A DNA stretch of 64,000 nt. It comes from Pelagimonas sp017744045 (GTDB lineage Bacteria > Pseudomonadota > Alphaproteobacteria > Rhodobacterales > Rhodobacteraceae). How positions within the stretch are numbered: the stretch's first letter is position 1; the number at the start of each line of letters is the position of its first letter. This document shows, in pieces, positions 50,178 to 59,505 of the stretch. The position numbers were made by a program, and so were the translations under genes. The stretch lies in assembly GCF_017744045.1 (NCBI RefSeq), contig NZ_JAGHRD010000001.1. One strand, 5' to 3'. The notes beneath the pieces were generated by a model. It was not told the origin of the DNA, searched no databases, and was given only the letters and a program-made list of their open reading frames with translations.

Positions 50178-51107
50178 ATGTTTACAGTCTGCGCGCTCTA
50201 TCACTTCACCCGCTTTGACACCCCGGCGGATCTGCAAAAACCATTGCAGGACCTGTGCCGTGATCAAAAGATCACCGGCACGCTTTTGCTGGCCCAGGAA
50301 GGGATCAACGGTACGGTTGCCGGCAGCGCAGCCGGCATCGACGCTTTGCTGGCCCATATCCGCGCCCTGCCCGGATGCGACACGCTGGAATGGAAGCTGT
50401 CGACCGCCCAAGAACGCCCCTTTTCCCGGATGAAAGTGCGCCTCAAGCGCGAGATCGTGACCATGGGCCAGGAAAATGTCGATCCGCGCGCGCAGGTCGG
50501 ACATTATGTCGAGCCCGAAGATTGGAACGAGTTGATCCGCAGCCCCGATGTGGCGGTGATCGACACGCGCAATGATTACGAGGTCGCCATCGGCACGTTT
50601 GAAGGGGCTGTTGACCCGGAAACCGCCAGTTTCCGCGATTTCCCCGCCTGGTGGGAGGCCAACAAGGACCGGTTCCATAACAAGCGCGTGGCCATGTTCT
50701 GTACCGGTGGCATTCGCTGCGAAAAGTCGACCAATTGGCTTTTGCAGCAAGGGGTTGAGGATGTGTATCACCTCAAAGGGGGCATCCTGAAATACCTCGA
50801 AGAGGTGCCCGAAGAGGACAGCACGTGGCAGGGCGAATGCTTTGTCTTTGACGGGCGTGTATCGGTTGGTCACGGGCTAAAAGAAGGGCCGCACGAGCTG
50901 TGCCATGCCTGCCGCCGCCCGATTTTGCCCACCGACAAGAACCGCGCGGAATACGAACATGGCGTATCCTGTCATCAATGTATTGATGAGACCTCGGATA
51001 CCGACAAAGCCCGCTTTCGCGAACGGCAAAAACAGATCGCCCTCGCGGCAAAACGCGGCGAAAGGCATCTGCACCAGGATGTCACAGATGAAGGCGCTGA
51101 TGACTGA
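50178..51107 (+). CDS. trhO: tRNA uridine(34) hydroxylase, rhodanese-like
   Basis: The 309-residue protein starts MFTVCALYHFTRFDTPADLQ and matches YceA/TrhO: an N-terminal acylphosphatase-like domain (LLAQEGINGTVAGS), a rhodanese domain with active-site Cys in AMFCTGGIRCEKS, and a Cys-rich tail (LCHACRRPI, VSCHQC). TrhO makes 5-hydroxyuridine at tRNA position 34 using prephenate-independent oxygen chemistry. It starts 38 bp after the YegD-like stop. Confidence 0.92.
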   Translation: MFTVCALYHFTRFDTPADLQKPLQDLCRDQKITGTLLLAQEGINGTVAGSAAGIDALLAHIRALPGCDTLEWKLSTAQERPFSRMKVRLKREIVTMGQENVDPRAQVGHYVEPEDWNELIRSPDVAVIDTRNDYEVAIGTFEGAVDPETASFRDFPAWWEANKDRFHNKRVAMFCTGGIRCEKSTNWLLQQGVEDVYHLKGGILKYLEEVPEEDSTWQGECFVFDGRVSVGHGLKEGPHELCHACRRPILPTDKNRAEYEHGVSCHQCIDETSDTDKARFRERQKQIALAAKRGERHLHQDVTDEGADD

Positions 51108-51176
51108 AGGTTAGCGGTAACGCTGGCCCCATTGGCGATTGTTTGTTAGCCCGTTCTGGCATCAGGGAGGGGCGAG

Positions 51177-52133
51177 ATGAGCGACGAGATCACATCAGCG
51201 GTTTTGAAAAGCGACACAAGCGAAGTAACGGTTCTATCGATGGGCTGCGCCATTCAGAGCTGGCTGGTGGACGGGCAGCCGGTGGTTTTGGGCTATGACA
51301 ATCCAGAGGATTACCGCGAAAACCCTTACTGCATGAATATCATCGTTGGCCGTGTCGCGAATCGTACGGCCAATTCCAGGTTTGAGCTGGGTGGAACCGT
51401 CTGGAAATTGCCCTCCAATGATGGCCCACATCACTTGCATGGCGGAGCAAAGGGGCTGGGTTGGCAGAATTGGGATTTGCAGCAGCTGAGCGACTCTGCA
51501 GTCGTATTGCGTCTGCATTCTGCGGATTTGGACCAAGGCTATCCCGGCGCGGTCGATTTTGAGGTGCGGTTGACCTTAGATGGCTCAGCCTTGACCTGGG
51601 AGATGTCGGCAGTTCCTGATCGAGATACCCCAATCAATCTCGCCCAACATGTCTATTTCAATCTGGATGGCCGCCCTGATCTGAACGGGCATCGTTTCAA
51701 GATCAACGCATCCAAAATCACCCCAACCGGCGCAGATTTGATTCCAACCGGCGCTATCACAGAGGTGGACGGGACGCGGTTTGACTTTCGCGCCTTGGCG
51801 GGTCTGGCCGAGAAGGACCCGGGTGGGCTGGGATATGATTTGAACTATGTCATTGATGACACCAACGGCCCGAAGGCCCGAGTGGTTGCAGAGAACGGCA
51901 TGGACATGCGGCTTTGGACCGATCAGCCAGGGCTGCAATTCTACACCGGCGTGCATCTGAACCGGTTTGGCAGCCCGTCCCATGCGGCCAGCCACGGGCC
52001 AAGCTCGGGCTTTTGCCTTGAGGCGCAGGCCTTTCCCAATGTGGTGAACGAGCCGAGCTTCGGCTCTACCTTATGTTCGCCAGACCAGCCGTACTTTCAG
52101 CGCACCACCATCGATATCCGCAAGCCACGCTAG
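51177..52133 (+). CDS. Aldose 1-epimerase (GalM-like)
   Basis: The 318-residue protein shows the galactose mutarotase layout with NIIVGRVANRTANSRFELGG, the His motif GPHHLHGGAKGLG and PINLAQHVYFNLDG, and the later YTGVHLNRFGSPS stretch. It interconverts alpha and beta forms of hexoses. It has AGGGAGGGG before the start and converges with fliP by 4 bp. It seems unlinked to a sugar operon here. Confidence 0.9.
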   Translation: MSDEITSAVLKSDTSEVTVLSMGCAIQSWLVDGQPVVLGYDNPEDYRENPYCMNIIVGRVANRTANSRFELGGTVWKLPSNDGPHHLHGGAKGLGWQNWDLQQLSDSAVVLRLHSADLDQGYPGAVDFEVRLTLDGSALTWEMSAVPDRDTPINLAQHVYFNLDGRPDLNGHRFKINASKITPTGADLIPTGAITEVDGTRFDFRALAGLAEKDPGGLGYDLNYVIDDTNGPKARVVAENGMDMRLWTDQPGLQFYTGVHLNRFGSPSHAASHGPSSGFCLEAQAFPNVVNEPSFGSTLCSPDQPYFQRTTIDIRKPR

Positions 52134-52858
52134 AAATAGCCCCTGACCAGACTGCCCGCGATCAAGGCCCAACCGTCAGCAATCACAAAAAAGGCCAGCT
52201 TGAACGGAAGCGACACGATAGCAGGCGGGACCATCATCATACCCATGGACATCAGCACCGCCGCAACCACTAGGTCGATGATGAGGAAGGGTAGAAAGAT
52301 GAGGAAACCTACCTGAAAGGCGCGCGCGACCTCGGAGAGCATAAAGGTCGGGATCAAAACCGAAAGCGGGGCCTCGGGCTGCAACGCGGTTTGCGCTGCG
52401 TCAGGTCGTAAATCCGCCATGGCGCGATAGGTCTCAGGATCAGCACGCGCCGCCATAAAGACACGGAACGGTTTGAGAATTTCAATCGCTGCCGCCTCAA
52501 GCTCAACCTCTTCGTTCAAAAGCGGCTGCACCCCGGTCTCCCATGCCTCGTTAAAGACTGGTTCCATTACAAAATACGTCAGAAACAGTGCGAGGCTGAC
52601 GATCAGCATATTGGGCGGCGATTGCTGCAAGCCGACGGCCTGTCGCAAAATCGCCAGCACGGTGACCATGAAGGGGAAACAGGTGATCATGATCGCAATG
52701 CCCGGCGCGATGCTGAGCAATGTGATCAACAGGATCAGCTGAATACTGGTCGCCGTGACAGAACCGCCATCGCCAAGGTTCAACTCAAGCGATTGCGCCA
52801 TGCCCTCGGTCGCAGCCCCTGTGGCCAGTACCAAGACAAGGAGGAAGACCCACCTCAT
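52130..52858 (-). CDS. fliP: Flagellar export gate protein FliP
   Basis: The 242-residue inner-membrane protein has an N-terminal signal-like segment, QLILLITLLSIAPGIAIMIT, the conserved QSPPNMLIVSLALFLTYF, and SEVARAFQVGFLIFLPFLII, all FliP signatures. It is part of the flagellar type III export gate. It is downstream of fliN, with 7 bp between, in the minus-strand flagellar block. Confidence 0.96.
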   Translation of the reverse strand: MRWVFLLVLVLATGAATEGMAQSLELNLGDGGSVTATSIQLILLITLLSIAPGIAIMITCFPFMVTVLAILRQAVGLQQSPPNMLIVSLALFLTYFVMEPVFNEAWETGVQPLLNEEVELEAAAIEILKPFRVFMAARADPETYRAMADLRPDAAQTALQPEAPLSVLIPTFMLSEVARAFQVGFLIFLPFLIIDLVVAAVLMSMGMMMVPPAIVSLPFKLAFFVIADGWALIAGSLVRGYF

Positions 52859-52865
52859 GCGCGTA

Positions 52866-53153
52866 TCAGGATGGGTTGTTGAGATCGGACACTTCGGTCA
52901 AGCGAACGGCCAATTGGCCCTGACCATCGCCCTCTTGCACCTCCAACACACCGATTCCAATCAGTTTTTCTCCGACATAAAGCTCAACCGGGTCGTCCAA
53001 CTGCTTGTCCAAACTCAGCACCGACCCTGCGGCGAGTTGCAAAAGGTCGCGCACCAATGGGCGTGCCTTGCCGACGGAAACGGTGATTTCGATGGGGACG
53101 GATGTAAAGGCTGTAGACCCTTCGGACCGGGCGGCGCTTTGTTGATTATCCAT
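52866..53153 (-). CDS. fliN: Flagellar motor switch protein FliN
   Basis: The 95-residue SpoA-domain protein (VPIEITVSVGKARPLVRDLL, then LDDPVELYVGEKLIGIGVLE) is FliN, part of the C-ring. It overlaps the fliH-like gene by 8 bp. Short length is normal for alphaproteobacterial FliN. Confidence 0.93.
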   Translation of the reverse strand: MDNQQSAARSEGSTAFTSVPIEITVSVGKARPLVRDLLQLAAGSVLSLDKQLDDPVELYVGEKLIGIGVLEVQEGDGQGQLAVRLTEVSDLNNPS

Positions 53154-53754
53154 TGGCTATCTTCCTCCGATTGTCATGAGCAAACCCTTCGACCGCTTCG
53201 GAGACCGACGCGATCAGATCACCCAGATCGATCTGTTTTTCTGTATTCCCAAGGCGAATATCGGCCTGTTCCTCTGCCAATGTGTCATCTTCGACCAGTT
53301 GGATCGGAAAGCTGAATTCGCCCTCAAGCAGGGGGGAAACCGCCGCGACATTGGCTGGGGCGACGGCAACAATCACCTCAAGCGCACCAATTTCCTGCGC
53401 CATGCCTTGCAGCTGTTCGACAATATGATGACCCAAGGTCGCCCGTGCCATTTCCGGCAACAGGGCCGCCACCATCTCATCCAATAGAGGGGTCATTGCG
53501 TTCATCACCTGGCTGTATGCCTCATGATAGGTAAAGGACAGGTCCTGCAGATGTTGGCCGAAAGCGCTGGAAATGCGGCTGCTATCATCTGATTGCGCCT
53601 TGACCGCATCGTCCCAGCCCGCCCGGTAGCCGTTTTCAAATGCCTCGAGCTTTTGCCCCTCCAGGTCGGCTTCGTTAAAAACAGGGGCGGCGGCCGCAGC
53701 AACCGGTGCTGCTGTTTGGGCAAAATCCTCTAGCAGGTCACTCAGAGCACTCAT
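53146..53754 (-). CDS. fliH: FliH-like flagellar assembly protein
   Basis: The 202-residue protein has an Ala-rich N-terminus, a FENGYRAGWDDAVKAQ segment, and a C-terminal FliH/HrpE-like region with QADIRLGNTEKQIDLGDLIA. It should regulate the export ATPase FliI. Similarity is modest, so the name rests mostly on position between fliF and fliN. It overlaps fliF by 4 bp. Confidence 0.75.
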   Translation of the reverse strand: MSALSDLLEDFAQTAAPVAAAAAPVFNEADLEGQKLEAFENGYRAGWDDAVKAQSDDSSRISSAFGQHLQDLSFTYHEAYSQVMNAMTPLLDEMVAALLPEMARATLGHHIVEQLQGMAQEIGALEVIVAVAPANVAAVSPLLEGEFSFPIQLVEDDTLAEEQADIRLGNTEKQIDLGDLIASVSEAVEGFAHDNRRKIANG

Positions 53755-55379
53755 TGCGCGCTTTCCTTGTCTTCTTCGAGCCAGTTACGCAGGATTTCAA
53801 CGGTTTCGGTCTTGCGCTCTTCGATCAGGTTGCGCAGCCGATCAACGGGATCTTCACCGCCAAGCCCGCCTTCTTCTCCTGGCATGTCGAAATCGACCAT
53901 GCCCATGCCGCCAAAGCCGCCACCATCTGCGACCATGGGCAGATCTTCAAACCCGTCGGCAGGTTCAACTTCGCCATCAAGCACAGTGCCGCCATCCCCG
54001 GTTGGAGCAGGCAACATGGCGGCTCCGTCGCCATTGGACGAGGCCAGAACCGGGCGCACGACGAACAGCCCGAGGATCAGGGCAACCACAGCCAAAACCC
54101 CCATCTGAATCAGACGCATCAGATCAATATTGCCGATGAACATGCTGCTTGACGGGTCGATTGGCCCGGTGCCAAGCCCCTCCGGGCGTTCAAATGGCAG
54201 GGAACGGATGGTGATCTGATCACCGCGCTGCTCTTCGAAACCGACGGCTGAGGAGACCAGATCGTTCAGCGCCTGCAGCTCTGCATCCGGCAGGGGAACA
54301 AAGGTCTGCGTGCCATCATCTGCAGTTTGATAAGTTCCGTTTACCAAGACTGCCACTGTCAAACGGCGAATCGCGCCGGGAACTCGGGTAATCTCACGCG
54401 TTGTTTCGGAGACTTCGTAATTGATGCGTTCGCGTGTTTCCGCTTTGGAAGAAGACGAGGCATCGGCACCGCCGCCGTTACCTTCGGGCAGGTTCGAGGC
54501 CACGCTGACATCGCCGCCGCCGCTGCTATCGGCCTTGTCACTGCGTTCTTCGGTATCGGTAGAGACAACCACCCGCCCATCCGGGTCAAAGCTGCGCTCA
54601 CGGATCAATTCGCTTTCGGTGACGGTATCAACGCTGACTTCGACCACGGCGTTACCAACACCAACCCGCGCCTCCATCAGGCGCTGGACCCGATCGCGGA
54701 GCTGCAGGGCCTTATCATCAGCCGTTGGGCCCGCCGGGCTGTCCGCTTCGGCCCCAATCAGGCCACCTTTGCCATCGATGACCGCAACATTTTCTGGAAC
54801 CAGCCCGGGCACGGCGGAGGACACAAGGTATTTCAGCGCACGCGCCTGCTGGGGCGAGATGGCCCCGGCGGCTGGCGTCACCGAGATCGACGCAGAGGGT
54901 GTGACATCCCTTTGAAAGGGATTCGCGGTGCTGTTGGCAATATGGACGCGTGCATTGGCAATCGCGGGATTTGCGACGATTGTACGGGCCAGTTCACCCT
55001 CTTTAGCGCGCCAATAAGCGGCGTCAAACATTTGAGATGTCGTACCAAAGCCGGACAATCCATCAAGCAATTCATAGCCTTGGCCACTATTGGCTGGCAG
55101 CCCTTCACTGGCCAGAGTCAGGCGCAGCGCATCGCGATCTGCGTCTGGCACAAAGATGGCACCACCGCGCACATCGTATTGGACATTTCGCGCCTCAAGC
55201 GCTTTGACAACATCCCCGGCGGCCCCATTTTCTAGGCCCGCATATAGGAGAGACATGTTTGGCGATGACGCCAATCGTGTCAGACCCAACACGGCGAGAA
55301 TCATCGCCAGCGTCGCCCCTAAAACCACTATCCTTTGACGAGCCCCCAAGGCACCCCAGACTGAAAACATCTGCTGCAA
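53751..55379 (-). CDS. fliF: Flagellar MS-ring protein FliF
   Basis: This 542-residue MS-ring protein has two membrane spans (VVLGATLAMILAVLGLTRLA and LMRLIQMGVLAVVALILGLFV) and a large periplasmic domain with LYAGLENGAAGDVVKALEAR, RDALRLTLASEGLP and QGYELLDG. I chose the TTG start at 55379: GGAGG lies 6 bp upstream and the resulting N-terminus QQMFSVWGALGARQRIVV fits the family. The longer ATG start at 55430 gives a non-matching leader. No fliG gene follows, unlike the enteric order. Confidence 0.95.
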   Translation of the reverse strand: MQQMFSVWGALGARQRIVVLGATLAMILAVLGLTRLASSPNMSLLYAGLENGAAGDVVKALEARNVQYDVRGGAIFVPDADRDALRLTLASEGLPANSGQGYELLDGLSGFGTTSQMFDAAYWRAKEGELARTIVANPAIANARVHIANSTANPFQRDVTPSASISVTPAAGAISPQQARALKYLVSSAVPGLVPENVAVIDGKGGLIGAEADSPAGPTADDKALQLRDRVQRLMEARVGVGNAVVEVSVDTVTESELIRERSFDPDGRVVVSTDTEERSDKADSSGGGDVSVASNLPEGNGGGADASSSSKAETRERINYEVSETTREITRVPGAIRRLTVAVLVNGTYQTADDGTQTFVPLPDAELQALNDLVSSAVGFEEQRGDQITIRSLPFERPEGLGTGPIDPSSSMFIGNIDLMRLIQMGVLAVVALILGLFVVRPVLASSNGDGAAMLPAPTGDGGTVLDGEVEPADGFEDLPMVADGGGFGGMGMVDFDMPGEEGGLGGEDPVDRLRNLIEERKTETVEILRNWLEEDKESAQ

Positions 55380-55435
55380 GATCGACCTCCGCTCCAAACT
55401 TTCTGTTCGGCTAGCCCGACATTGACTCATTCAGC

Positions 55436-55450
55436 TTAACAATCAGTTAG
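55436..55450. promoter_or_regulatory. CtrA-like half-box between fliF and fliL
   Basis: TTAACAATCAGTTAG matches the CtrA consensus TTAA-N7-TTAA except for the final base. It sits in the 116-bp divergent spacer between fliF and fliL. CtrA controls motility genes in many Rhodobacteraceae, so this is plausible; one short motif is weak evidence alone. Confidence 0.45.
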
Positions 55451-55495
55451 CCCATTTCTGTCAAAACAGGTGCAACGCCAGAAAAGAGGTTGAGA

Positions 55496-56008
55496 ATGTC
55501 TGACGCCACCGTTGACGAGGAAGAGGTCGAAGAAAAGAAACCGTCCAAACTCCCTATGATCATTGGGGTTGTGCTGGCTTTGGCTGGCGGCGGCGGCGGA
55601 TTCTTTGCGGTTCAGTCCGGGCTATTGGGTGGCGGATCTGACAGTGAAAAACATGATTCGTCTGCCGAGGCTCATGCTGAAGAAACCGTTGAAACGGCGC
55701 CATTGCCGGACGTTTCTTTTATAGAAGTGCCGCAGCTGGTGATTTCCCTGGGGCCCAAGGCGCAGGCCAGTCACCTGCGATTCCGCGCCAGCCTGGAAGT
55801 TCCTAAAAACTACACAACAGAAGTCGAAAGCATCCTGCCACGCGTGCAGGATGTGCTGAACAGCTATCTTCGCGCGCTTGATCCGCGCGATCTTGAAGCG
55901 CCTGGCGCGCTTATCAAATTGCGTGGCCAGATGCTGCGCAGAATCCGACTGGTCGCAGGCGAGGGGCGTGTCAGCGATCTGTTGGTCCTGGAATTTGTAC
56001 TGAACTAA
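55496..56008 (+). CDS. fliL: Flagellar basal body protein FliL
   Basis: The 170-residue protein has a charged N-terminus, one membrane segment (LPMIIGVVLALAGGGGGFFA) and the periplasmic FliL domain (VPQLVISLGPKAQASHLRFR, then LNSYLRALDPRDLEAPGAL). The start at 55496 has AGAGG upstream. FliL supports stator function. It diverges from fliF. Confidence 0.93.
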   Translation: MSDATVDEEEVEEKKPSKLPMIIGVVLALAGGGGGFFAVQSGLLGGGSDSEKHDSSAEAHAEETVETAPLPDVSFIEVPQLVISLGPKAQASHLRFRASLEVPKNYTTEVESILPRVQDVLNSYLRALDPRDLEAPGALIKLRGQMLRRIRLVAGEGRVSDLLVLEFVLN

Positions 56009-56020
56009 AAGGGGACGGGA

Positions 56021-56386
56021 ATGGAAATGATTGCAGATATCTTGCTGGTTGCAGGTGCTTTGGGTGCTGGGTTCTACTGCTTTATCCTGGCGCGTCGGCT
56101 GACTCGCTTTACTGATCTGGAAAACGGGGTCGGCGGGGCGGTGGCCGTATTATCCGCTCAGGTTGATGACCTCAGCAAAACGCTAGAACAGGCGCAAAAC
56201 AGCGCCGGTGATTCTTCAAAATCCTTAGGGGAGTTGACGGAGCGGGCCGAAGATGTGGCGCGGCGCCTGGAATTACTGGTCGCTTCGATGCATGACCTGC
56301 CGCAATCCGCCGCCGCCGCTCCACAGCCGCAAGCGCCCCCCCAAGAGAATGCCGATCCGGTTTTTGTCCGCCACGCGCGCAACTGA
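56021..56386 (+). CDS. Small membrane-anchored coiled-coil protein of the flagellar block
   Basis: This 121-residue protein has one N-terminal membrane span (ILLVAGALGAGFYCFILARR) and a helical region (VDDLSKTLEQAQNSAGDS, ERAEDVARRLELLVASM), then a Pro/Ala-rich tail. I do not recognise a named family. It lies 12 bp after fliL and before a MotE-like gene, so a motility role is likely. Confidence 0.7.
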   Translation: MEMIADILLVAGALGAGFYCFILARRLTRFTDLENGVGGAVAVLSAQVDDLSKTLEQAQNSAGDSSKSLGELTERAEDVARRLELLVASMHDLPQSAAAAPQPQAPPQENADPVFVRHARN

Positions 56387-56409
56387 ATTCAGCCGTTTAG
56401 AGGTTTGTC

Positions 56410-57057
56410 ATGGCGAAATCTGCCCCTGCTGAACAAAAGAAATCCAAGAAAAAGCGCCCTCAACGCAAGGCAAAGGGGGCTCTTTCAGCGATTGGAGCTT
56501 TGTTGCTGGCCTCGGCCATTTTGCGTGTCGGTATAGGCGCTGGCGAGGCTTTTGCCCGAGAAGGTGGCGAAGATGTGCATGAAGAGCCGGTGAAGAAAAT
56601 GGCTGAAACTTATGCCCCTGCACCGGCGACACCGGCATCAATCCCTGATGAAGAGATCATGCCATTACTCAAAGCGATGAATGAACGCGAGGCGCGAATC
56701 GCCAAACGGGAAGAAAACGTGGCGGTGCGCATGAAAGCCTTGGCCGCTGCCGAGCAGGAGATCGATCGCAAACTCGCGGCTTTGGAAGAAGCCGAAGAAC
56801 GTTTGCGCGCCACGATGTCTTTGGCGCAAACCGCCGCTGAGGATGATATCACCCGCCTCACAAGCGTTTACGCCAACATGAAACCCAAACAAGCCGCGGC
56901 GTTGTTTGAGGAAATGGATCCAGAATTTTCCGCCGGTTTCCTGGCCCGCATGAAACCTGATGTGGCGGCCGCCATCATGGCAGGGCTTAGTCCGAACGCC
57001 GCCTATACGATCAGCGTCGTTCTGGCTGGCAGAAATGCCAGGGTCCCCAAGGAATAA
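56410..57057 (+). CDS. MotE-like flagellar chaperone or motility protein
   Basis: The 215-residue protein has an N-terminal membrane span (SAIGALLLASAILRVGIGA), a long coiled coil (MNEREARIAKREENVAVRMK onward) and a C-terminal MgtE-N-like domain (YANMKPKQAAALFEEMDPEF). This is the layout of MotE, which helps place or stabilise motor proteins. It follows fliL and the small coiled-coil gene on the same strand. Confidence 0.8.
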   Translation: MAKSAPAEQKKSKKKRPQRKAKGALSAIGALLLASAILRVGIGAGEAFAREGGEDVHEEPVKKMAETYAPAPATPASIPDEEIMPLLKAMNEREARIAKREENVAVRMKALAAAEQEIDRKLAALEEAEERLRATMSLAQTAAEDDITRLTSVYANMKPKQAAALFEEMDPEFSAGFLARMKPDVAAAIMAGLSPNAAYTISVVLAGRNARVPKE

Positions 57058-57175
57058 GGGCTTAATCGCGCTCGAAACACGGTATCGTGACACAAACCTT
57101 TCCGATACTGGGATTGATTTTCGAGCGCTTTTTTGCCAGAAAACCCAAGTTAACCATTCTAGGAATAGTGCTGCC

Positions 57176-57724
57176 ATGATCTCTCGTCGATCCTTCGTAG
57201 CCGCGGCCGCGGCGTCATTTGCCCTTCCGGCACACGCATTTGAGGTGGATCCGATTTTCCGCCCGCAAACTGTGGGTATCAAAAAGGATCTGGAACCGGG
57301 TCAGCTGCTGATTCTGCCACGGGCGCATTTTCTTTATTTCGTGACCGCACCGGGCGAGGCGCGCCGCTATGGCGTGGGCGTCGGCAAGGCTGGTCTGGAA
57401 TTCACCGGCACAGCCAAAATCGGTGCCAAGAAGAAATGGCCCACATGGCGCCCGACCAATGAGATGATCGAGCGTGACCCGCATCTCTACGGCAAATTCA
57501 TCGATAACGACTATGTCCAGCCGGGCGGTCCGGGCAACCCGCTGGGTGCGCGCGCGCTCTACTTGTTCCAAAACGGCCGCGACACGTTCTTCCGCATTCA
57601 CGGCACCACATCGCCTCGTTCGATTGGGCGGTCCGTATCAAACGGCTGTATCCGGATGATCAACGATCACGTCGAAGACCTGTATGAGCGCGTGCCTATC
57701 GGGGCGACTGTTACGGTTCTCTGA
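57176..57724 (+). CDS. L,D-transpeptidase (YkuD family)
   Basis: From ATG 57176 (MISRRSFVAAAAASFALPAH) the 182-residue protein has a twin-arginine-like signal (SRRSF) ending near AHA. The YkuD active site follows: His in FRIHGTTSPRSIG and catalytic Cys in SVSNGCIRM. It should form 3-3 crosslinks or anchor proteins to peptidoglycan. It is followed by a terminator 22 bp on. The longer ORF is rejected as its first 72 codons are not signal-like. Confidence 0.92.
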   Translation: MISRRSFVAAAAASFALPAHAFEVDPIFRPQTVGIKKDLEPGQLLILPRAHFLYFVTAPGEARRYGVGVGKAGLEFTGTAKIGAKKKWPTWRPTNEMIERDPHLYGKFIDNDYVQPGGPGNPLGARALYLFQNGRDTFFRIHGTTSPRSIGRSVSNGCIRMINDHVEDLYERVPIGATVTVL

Positions 57725-57746
57725 TCCCACACAATTCTCACGAAAG

Positions 57747-57772
57747 GCCGGGCCATGCTGCCCGGCTTTTTT
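57747..57772 (+). terminator. Rho-independent terminator after the L,D-transpeptidase gene
   Basis: GCCGGGC and GCCCGGC form a 7-bp stem around CATGCT, followed by six T. Confidence 0.9.
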
Positions 57773-57924
57773 GTGTTGTATCTAGCAAATCGCAGCTCAT
57801 CGGCGGCCGTTTGCAACTTGAACATGTATTATCGGCGGTTGTTCGCCACACTCCTGCCTCATTACCGCTTTTTAATACCTTGGTAAGAAATGGAACCCTA
57901 AGATTCCATAAGAGGAGACGCAGT

Positions 57925-58116
57925 ATGGCAATCGTCGCAATTCTTTTGGGCAGTCTGTTTGGTTTGGTGGCCGGTATTACGGGCTTTGCATTCGGAGCCC
58001 TGACTCCAAGTCAGGCTTTCATGGTCTATCTGTTTTGCGGCGCGGCCATGGGCATGGTTCAACTTCTGTCATCCGTGATCGCGTGCAAGTTTGGACGCCT
58101 GACAAACCAAGCCTGA
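57925..58116 (+). CDS. Small two-span membrane protein
   Basis: This 63-residue protein begins MAIVAILLGSLFGLVAGITG after a strong AGAGGAG site and has a second span around FMVYLFCGAAMGMVQLLSSV. No family is recognised. It is convergent with tesA and seems to be a single gene. Confidence 0.7.
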   Translation: MAIVAILLGSLFGLVAGITGFAFGALTPSQAFMVYLFCGAAMGMVQLLSSVIACKFGRLTNQA

Positions 58117-58128
58117 CACCAACAACTG

Positions 58129-58770
58129 CTAGTCCGACAAACGCCCCAGCAATTCTTCGACTTTTGGACCCACGGCATCAACAATCATCGCAACACCCTC
58201 TGGGTTGGGATGAATGCCATCCGCCTGCATCAGATGCGCCACGTCAGAGGGTGACGGGTTTTCCAGCCCAAAACCGGCAAAGAAATTCTCCATAAAAACC
58301 GTGCCATATTGCGCCGCCAATTCCGGATAGAGCGCATCAAAGGCCGTTTTGTAGTCGGGGCCAAAATTTCCCGGCGCTTCCATCCCGATCAACAAGACTT
58401 CGAGATCGCGGGCCTGCGCGACTTTGAGGATCCCCTCGATATTGCGCCGTGCTTCTTCCGGGGCACCGCCGCGCAACAGATCATTACCACCCAGGGTGAC
58501 GATCATCGCATCAATTTCCGGCGTCAAAGACCATTCCACCCGCGCCAAACCACCGGCCGTCGTGTCCCCGGACACGCCGCCATTGACGACGCGCACATCA
58601 TGACCCTGCTCGGCCAGCCAGTTGCGCAATTGCGGCACAAACCCGTCTTGTTCAAGCAGGCCGTAGCCCTGGGTCAGACTGTCGCCAAGCGCCAAAATAT
58701 CGACCTGTTCAGCACTTGCCGGACTGGAAATTGCTAAAACTCCTACCAAAACTGTCTTGTAGCCGCCCAT
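58129..58770 (-). CDS. tesA: TesA-like GDSL lysophospholipase/thioesterase
   Basis: From ATG 58770 (MGGYKTVLVGVLAISSPASA) the 213-residue secreted SGNH hydrolase has the four blocks: GDSLTQGYG, NGGVSGDTTAGG, LGGNDLLRG and DGIHPNPEG. It hydrolyses acyl esters or thioesters in the periplasm. It diverges from ybbA-ybbP, the same neighbourhood as in E. coli. A GTG start at 58803 would add 11 residues before the signal. Confidence 0.9.
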   Translation of the reverse strand: MGGYKTVLVGVLAISSPASAEQVDILALGDSLTQGYGLLEQDGFVPQLRNWLAEQGHDVRVVNGGVSGDTTAGGLARVEWSLTPEIDAMIVTLGGNDLLRGGAPEEARRNIEGILKVAQARDLEVLLIGMEAPGNFGPDYKTAFDALYPELAAQYGTVFMENFFAGFGLENPSPSDVAHLMQADGIHPNPEGVAMIVDAVGPKVEELLGRLSD

Positions 58771-58815
58771 ATTCGCCCCATATGTGTCAGATCGTTTCAA
58801 CACAGGACCATCTTG

Positions 58816-59505
58816 ATGCCTGATCCCATTCTCTCCCTACAAGATGTCACTTTAAGCCTGCGAAGCAATGCGGGAATGGTGGAAATCTTGCACAATATCT
58901 CGATGGATGTCGCTAAGGGCGAGAGTGTTGGGCTCATCGGGCCTTCCGGTTCTGGGAAATCTTCTCTTTTGATGGTCATGGGCGGGCTGGAGCGCGCCAC
59001 CGGCGGGCAGGTTCGCGCGCTGAACAAAGACCTGACCCATCTGGACGAAGATTCGCTGGCGCGGTTTCGCCAGGATCACATGGGCGTTGTGTTCCAATCC
59101 TTCCATTTGATCCCGACCATGACGGCGCTGGAAAATGTCGCGACGCCGTTGGAATTAGCCGGGCGCAAGGATGCGTTTGAGCGGGCCGAGGCGGAATTGG
59201 AGGCTGTTGGCCTAAGCCATCGCTCCGACCATTATCCGGCGCAACTCTCTGGCGGAGAACAACAGCGGGTTGCCTTGGCGCGCGCATTGGTCCCCCGCCC
59301 CGACATTTTGCTGGCAGATGAACCGACAGGCAATCTGGATGGCAATAACGGCCAAGCGATTATGGATTTGATCTTTGGTCTGTCGGAAAAACATGGCGCG
59401 ACACTAGTGCTTGTCACCCATGCGCCGGAATTGGCGTCCCGTTGTGATCGAGTGATCCGGCTGAAAGACGGTCAGATCGACCAAGATCGGGCGGCTGCAG
59501 AATGA
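58816..59505 (+). CDS. ybbA: YbbA-type ABC transporter ATPase
   Basis: The 229-residue ATPase has Walker A GPSGSGKSS, FQSFHLIPTM, signature LSGGEQQRVALARAL, Walker B ILLADEPTGNLD and switch VTHAPE. It belongs to the LolD/YbbA group, pairing with the large permease that follows with a 4-bp overlap. It should energise transport or export across the inner membrane; substrate is unknown. Confidence 0.93.
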   Translation: MPDPILSLQDVTLSLRSNAGMVEILHNISMDVAKGESVGLIGPSGSGKSSLLMVMGGLERATGGQVRALNKDLTHLDEDSLARFRQDHMGVVFQSFHLIPTMTALENVATPLELAGRKDAFERAEAELEAVGLSHRSDHYPAQLSGGEQQRVALARALVPRPDILLADEPTGNLDGNNGQAIMDLIFGLSEKHGATLVLVTHAPELASRCDRVIRLKDGQIDQDRAAAE

